This document shows positions 61,921-64,000 of a stretch of 64,000 nt of DNA, one piece after another. The DNA comes from Gillisella taibaishanensis. Lineage in GTDB: Bacteria > Pseudomonadota > Alphaproteobacteria > Rhizobiales > Rhizobiaceae. The notes under the pieces were generated by a model. It worked only from the letters and a program-made list of their open reading frames with translations. It was not told where the DNA came from and did not search any database. A program made the translations under genes and the position numbers. Within the stretch, counting starts at the first letter, position 1; each line of letters starts with the position of its first letter. The stretch lies in NCBI RefSeq assembly GCF_001938985.1, contig NZ_MKIN01000023.1:124001-188000 (forward strand), read 5' to 3'.

Positions 61921-62247
61921 GATATCGAAGTCCGTATGTCTGGGCGAGGCCACTCAACCGGGCCTCCTTGGGTTGGAGGCACTTTTAGCCGGATTGACGC
62001 GCCATGCAAGGCCCAAGCCCCGCAGCCGGCTTTGTTGAGCAGATCCTTGAGTAGGCCCAGACGATTGGGAAATGACCACAAGAATTTGACTTGGGAACCC
62101 CAAGGCCCATATGCCGATGGTCAGCATTGCGACAATACGACGGGCAATATCAGTGATTTCAGCCTGGAATTGCATTGAAACGGTAGATTTGGAGGGGTTT
62201 TCATTGTTGACGCAAGCGTACCCTTTCAACCATCAAAGGAGCAAGAC
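61921..62247. other. divergent intergenic region, argG / SDR gene
   Basis: 327 bp. It must hold both promoters. TTGACG at about 62209 is a possible -35 element for the SDR gene, but no good -10 follows. A minus-strand frame at 61954-62229 has no family features. Nothing else recognised. Confidence 0.5.
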
Positions 62248-63102
62248 ATGACCGACATTCACTCGGTAATTGCCAAGGGCAAGGTGGCCGTTGTCACCGG
62301 GGCAGCCTCCGGCATCGGCCTTGCCGCCGCCAAGGCTTTCGCCATCAAGGGTATGTGCGTGGTTCTCGCCGATCTCGGCGGCGATGCGCTTGCCAATGCT
62401 CGCAGCGAAGTTGCCGCCGTCTCGGAACATCCCGAAAGCGATATTGTCGCGATCGAAACCGACGTCAGCCGCCTCGACGAACTGGAGGCACTGGAACGGG
62501 CCGTGCTGCAGCGCTTCGGCCGCGTGCATCTGCTGATGAATAATGCCGGCATCCAGCCCGGCAGCAGTCTGTTTGGCCCACAGGTTAATTGGGAAAACGT
62601 GTTTGCCGTCAACCTGATGGGCGTCATCCACGGCACCCGGGTTTTCGGCCCCGATATGATCGCTCACAAAGACCCGGCAATCATCGTCAATACCGGCTCC
62701 AAGCAAGGCATCACCACACCACCCGGCGACCCAGCCTATAACGTTGCCAAGGCCGGCGTCAAAGCCTTTACCGAAGCCCTGCAACACGAATTGCGCAACA
62801 CGCCTGATTGCAATGTCAGCGCCCATCTGCTGATCCCGGGCTTCGTCTTCACCGGCTTGACCGCCAACGGCCGCCCGTCCAAGCCGGATGCAGCCTGGAC
62901 ACCGGAACAGACGGTGGATTTCATGCTTGAGAGCCTGACGCGCGGTGATTTCTACATTCTCTGCCCGGACAACGATGTTGACAGAGCAACGGACGAAAAG
63001 CGCATCGCCTGGGCCGCTGGCGACATCATCGAAAATCGCCCGCCACTGTCGCGCTGGCATCCTGACTATGCCGAGGCCTTCAAGGGGCATTTGGCCAAAT
63101 AG
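62248..63102 (+). CDS. short-chain dehydrogenase/reductase
   Basis: NAD(P)-dependent oxidoreductase, 284 aa. Cofactor motif TGAASGIG (17-24), NNAG (98-101), and the catalytic Ser151, Tyr164 and Lys168 are all present. The Asp-rich strand VLADLGGD after the first fold hints at NAD rather than NADP preference. The C-terminus is about 30 residues longer than the simplest SDRs. Substrate unknown. Strong ribosome site AAAGGAG 7 nt before the ATG. Confidence 0.92.
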   Translation: MTDIHSVIAKGKVAVVTGAASGIGLAAAKAFAIKGMCVVLADLGGDALANARSEVAAVSEHPESDIVAIETDVSRLDELEALERAVLQRFGRVHLLMNNAGIQPGSSLFGPQVNWENVFAVNLMGVIHGTRVFGPDMIAHKDPAIIVNTGSKQGITTPPGDPAYNVAKAGVKAFTEALQHELRNTPDCNVSAHLLIPGFVFTGLTANGRPSKPDAAWTPEQTVDFMLESLTRGDFYILCPDNDVDRATDEKRIAWAAGDIIENRPPLSRWHPDYAEAFKGHLAK

Positions 63103-63139
63103 GGGCCGGGCCAAACAGGCTTATTGGCAAAGCGAAACC

Positions 63140-63175
63140 AGCCCGGTAAGGATATAGGCATCCTGCCGGGCTTAT
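63140..63175 (+). terminator. hairpin downstream of the SDR gene
   Basis: AGCCCGG / CCGGGCT encloses a second stem AGGAT / ATCCT with a 6-nt loop. TTATT follows on the plus strand. Likely SDR terminator, just ahead of the LysE-family gene. Confidence 0.5.
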
Positions 63176-63188
63176 TCGCGAGTTTGCC

Positions 63189-63830
63189 ATGTCCTTCATC
63201 CCCGATCTGCCGACCCTTCTCGTGTTCAGCGCCGCCTGCCTTCTTCTGGCAGCAACGCCCGGACCGGATATGACGCTCTCAATCAGTCGTGCGCTGCGCG
63301 ATGGACGCATGGCGGGCTTGGCCGTGCTGATCGGCACCAACATCGGCATCACCGTTCACACGCTGCTGGTCGCATTCGGCGTTTCGGCCCTGATCGTGGC
63401 GTCGCCGACAGCTTTCCTGATCCTGAAAAGCGGCGGCGCGGCCTACCTGGCATGGCTGGCCTTTCAAGCCGTTCGCCACGGCTCGAAATTTGTGGCCAAG
63501 CCCGAGGCTGGCGTGAAAGGCAACGCCAAGGCAGCCTTTCTGAACGGGATCTGGGTCAATCTGCTCAATCCCAAGGTCATCATCTTCTTCATGACCTTCC
63601 TGCCGCAATTCGTGACGGCCCATGATCCCAATGTCACGGGCAAGCTGATCTTTCTCGGCTTCTGGTTCATGCTGATATCGCTACCGGTGACGATCGCCAT
63701 CGTGCTCGCCGCCGACAAGCTCGCCGGCTGGCTGCAAAGCAATCCGAAGGTTTTACGGGGAATGGATTACACCTTCGCAGGCGTGTTTTCCGTTTTCGCA
63801 GCGAAGATCTTGATGACTCAGGCGCGTTAA
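63189..63830 (+). CDS. LysE/RhtB-family exporter
   Basis: 213 aa, about six membrane segments. LLLAATPGPDMTLSISRALRDGRMAGLAVLIGTNIGI is the classic RhtB-family N-terminal motif, and FLNGIWVNLLNPKVIIFFMTFLPQFV the central one. Amino-acid or metabolite efflux is expected; substrate unknown. It matches the family consensus better than the 24558-25199 paralogue. Alone on the plus strand after the SDR gene. Confidence 0.93.
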   Translation: MSFIPDLPTLLVFSAACLLLAATPGPDMTLSISRALRDGRMAGLAVLIGTNIGITVHTLLVAFGVSALIVASPTAFLILKSGGAAYLAWLAFQAVRHGSKFVAKPEAGVKGNAKAAFLNGIWVNLLNPKVIIFFMTFLPQFVTAHDPNVTGKLIFLGFWFMLISLPVTIAIVLAADKLAGWLQSNPKVLRGMDYTFAGVFSVFAAKILMTQAR

Positions 63831-63847
63831 CTGCCACGCGTTACCAG

Positions 63848-63976
63848 TCAATGGACGGGCTTGCGCGTCTTCTCGCTATCGATACGGTCTTTGCGGGTGA
63901 TGAAAAGCATAACGAAGCCGATCATCAAGCCACCGACCGGCATGATCAGCATCGTTAGAAACTGCTCCGTGCCCAT
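63848..63976 (-). CDS. 42-residue single-span membrane peptide
   Basis: Too short for most gene finders. The translation begins MGTEQFLTMLIMPVGGLMIG, continues the hydrophobic stretch FVMLFIT and ends in a charged tail RKDRIDSEKTRKPVH. This is one membrane span of about 22 residues with a positive cytoplasmic tail. Codon usage is GC-rich at third positions like its neighbours. The ribosome site is weak. It converges with the LysE-family gene with 17 bp between. No family recognised. Confidence 0.5.
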   Translation of the reverse strand: MGTEQFLTMLIMPVGGLMIGFVMLFITRKDRIDSEKTRKPVH

Positions 63977-64000
63977 GGCCTAAGACCTGTCAAAATCTTA

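Noticed and set aside
60529..62178. 549-codon plus-strand frame opposite argG
   Set aside because: Shadow of argG on the other strand; no domain, and it runs through the argG terminator.
61954..62229. Minus-strand frame upstream of argG
   Set aside because: Unconvincing start, no family features, and it occupies the expected promoter region.

Overview
The window is a gene-dense, GC-rich stretch of chromosome, about 59 protein genes with mostly short gaps. It reads as the core chromosome of an alphaproteobacterium of the Rhizobiales, most likely Rhizobiaceae (Rhizobium/Agrobacterium relatives). The reasons are the TCA supercluster mdh-sucC-sucD-odhA-odhB-lpd close to sdhCDAB, a separate F1 operon atpHAGDC, a hemC-hemD-mitofilin-hemY cluster, an Omp19-type lipoprotein, a SqrR/BigR-like ArsR protein, CtrA-type boxes and short RIME-like intergenic palindromes. 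I see no prophage, transposase, CRISPR array, rRNA or tRNA.

Layout. 167-6224 (minus): soluble NAD-dependent molybdenum formate dehydrogenase, fdsG-B-A-fdhD-fdsD, with a LysR regulator just upstream (6315-7250). 7319-8690 (minus): L-lactate dehydrogenase followed by a two-cysteine ArsR regulator, behind a region holding two palindromes. 9277-14254 (minus): ATP synthase F1 operon. 14505-19798 (minus): small membrane protein, PriA, chemoreceptor. 20244-22353 (plus): XerC and a TraB/GumN protein. 22360-35918 (minus): cytochrome b561, the 2-oxoglutarate dehydrogenase / succinyl-CoA synthetase / malate dehydrogenase cluster (with LysE and MAPEG proteins inside it and an unrecognised 126-aa gene wedged between sucC and sucD), then ZapE and an Omp19-like lipoprotein. 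36212-39650 (minus): succinate dehydrogenase. 39965-40294 (plus): a small exported protein behind a perfect CtrA-type box. 40302-43816 (minus): tsaD-gpsA-yciI-EVE-ETF-beta methyltransferase. 43902-49975 (plus): hemC-hemD-Mic60-hemY-terB-amidotransferase. 49981-63976: mixed housekeeping genes, including Ppa, TypA, PhoD, an M3 peptidase, ArgG, transporters and an SDR.

Together the genes describe central respiratory metabolism: NADH from formate, lactate, malate and 2-oxoglutarate, quinol from succinate, ATP made by the F1 motor (its Fo part lies elsewhere), and tetrapyrrole synthesis for cytochromes. Most of this is textbook. I did not find a large undescribed system. The best leads are small: the 126-aa gene translationally locked between the two succinyl-CoA synthetase subunits, the cysteine-pair ArsR next to ldh with palindromes upstream, the CtrA-box exported protein, and the membrane-architecture/haem operon containing a bacterial Mic60.
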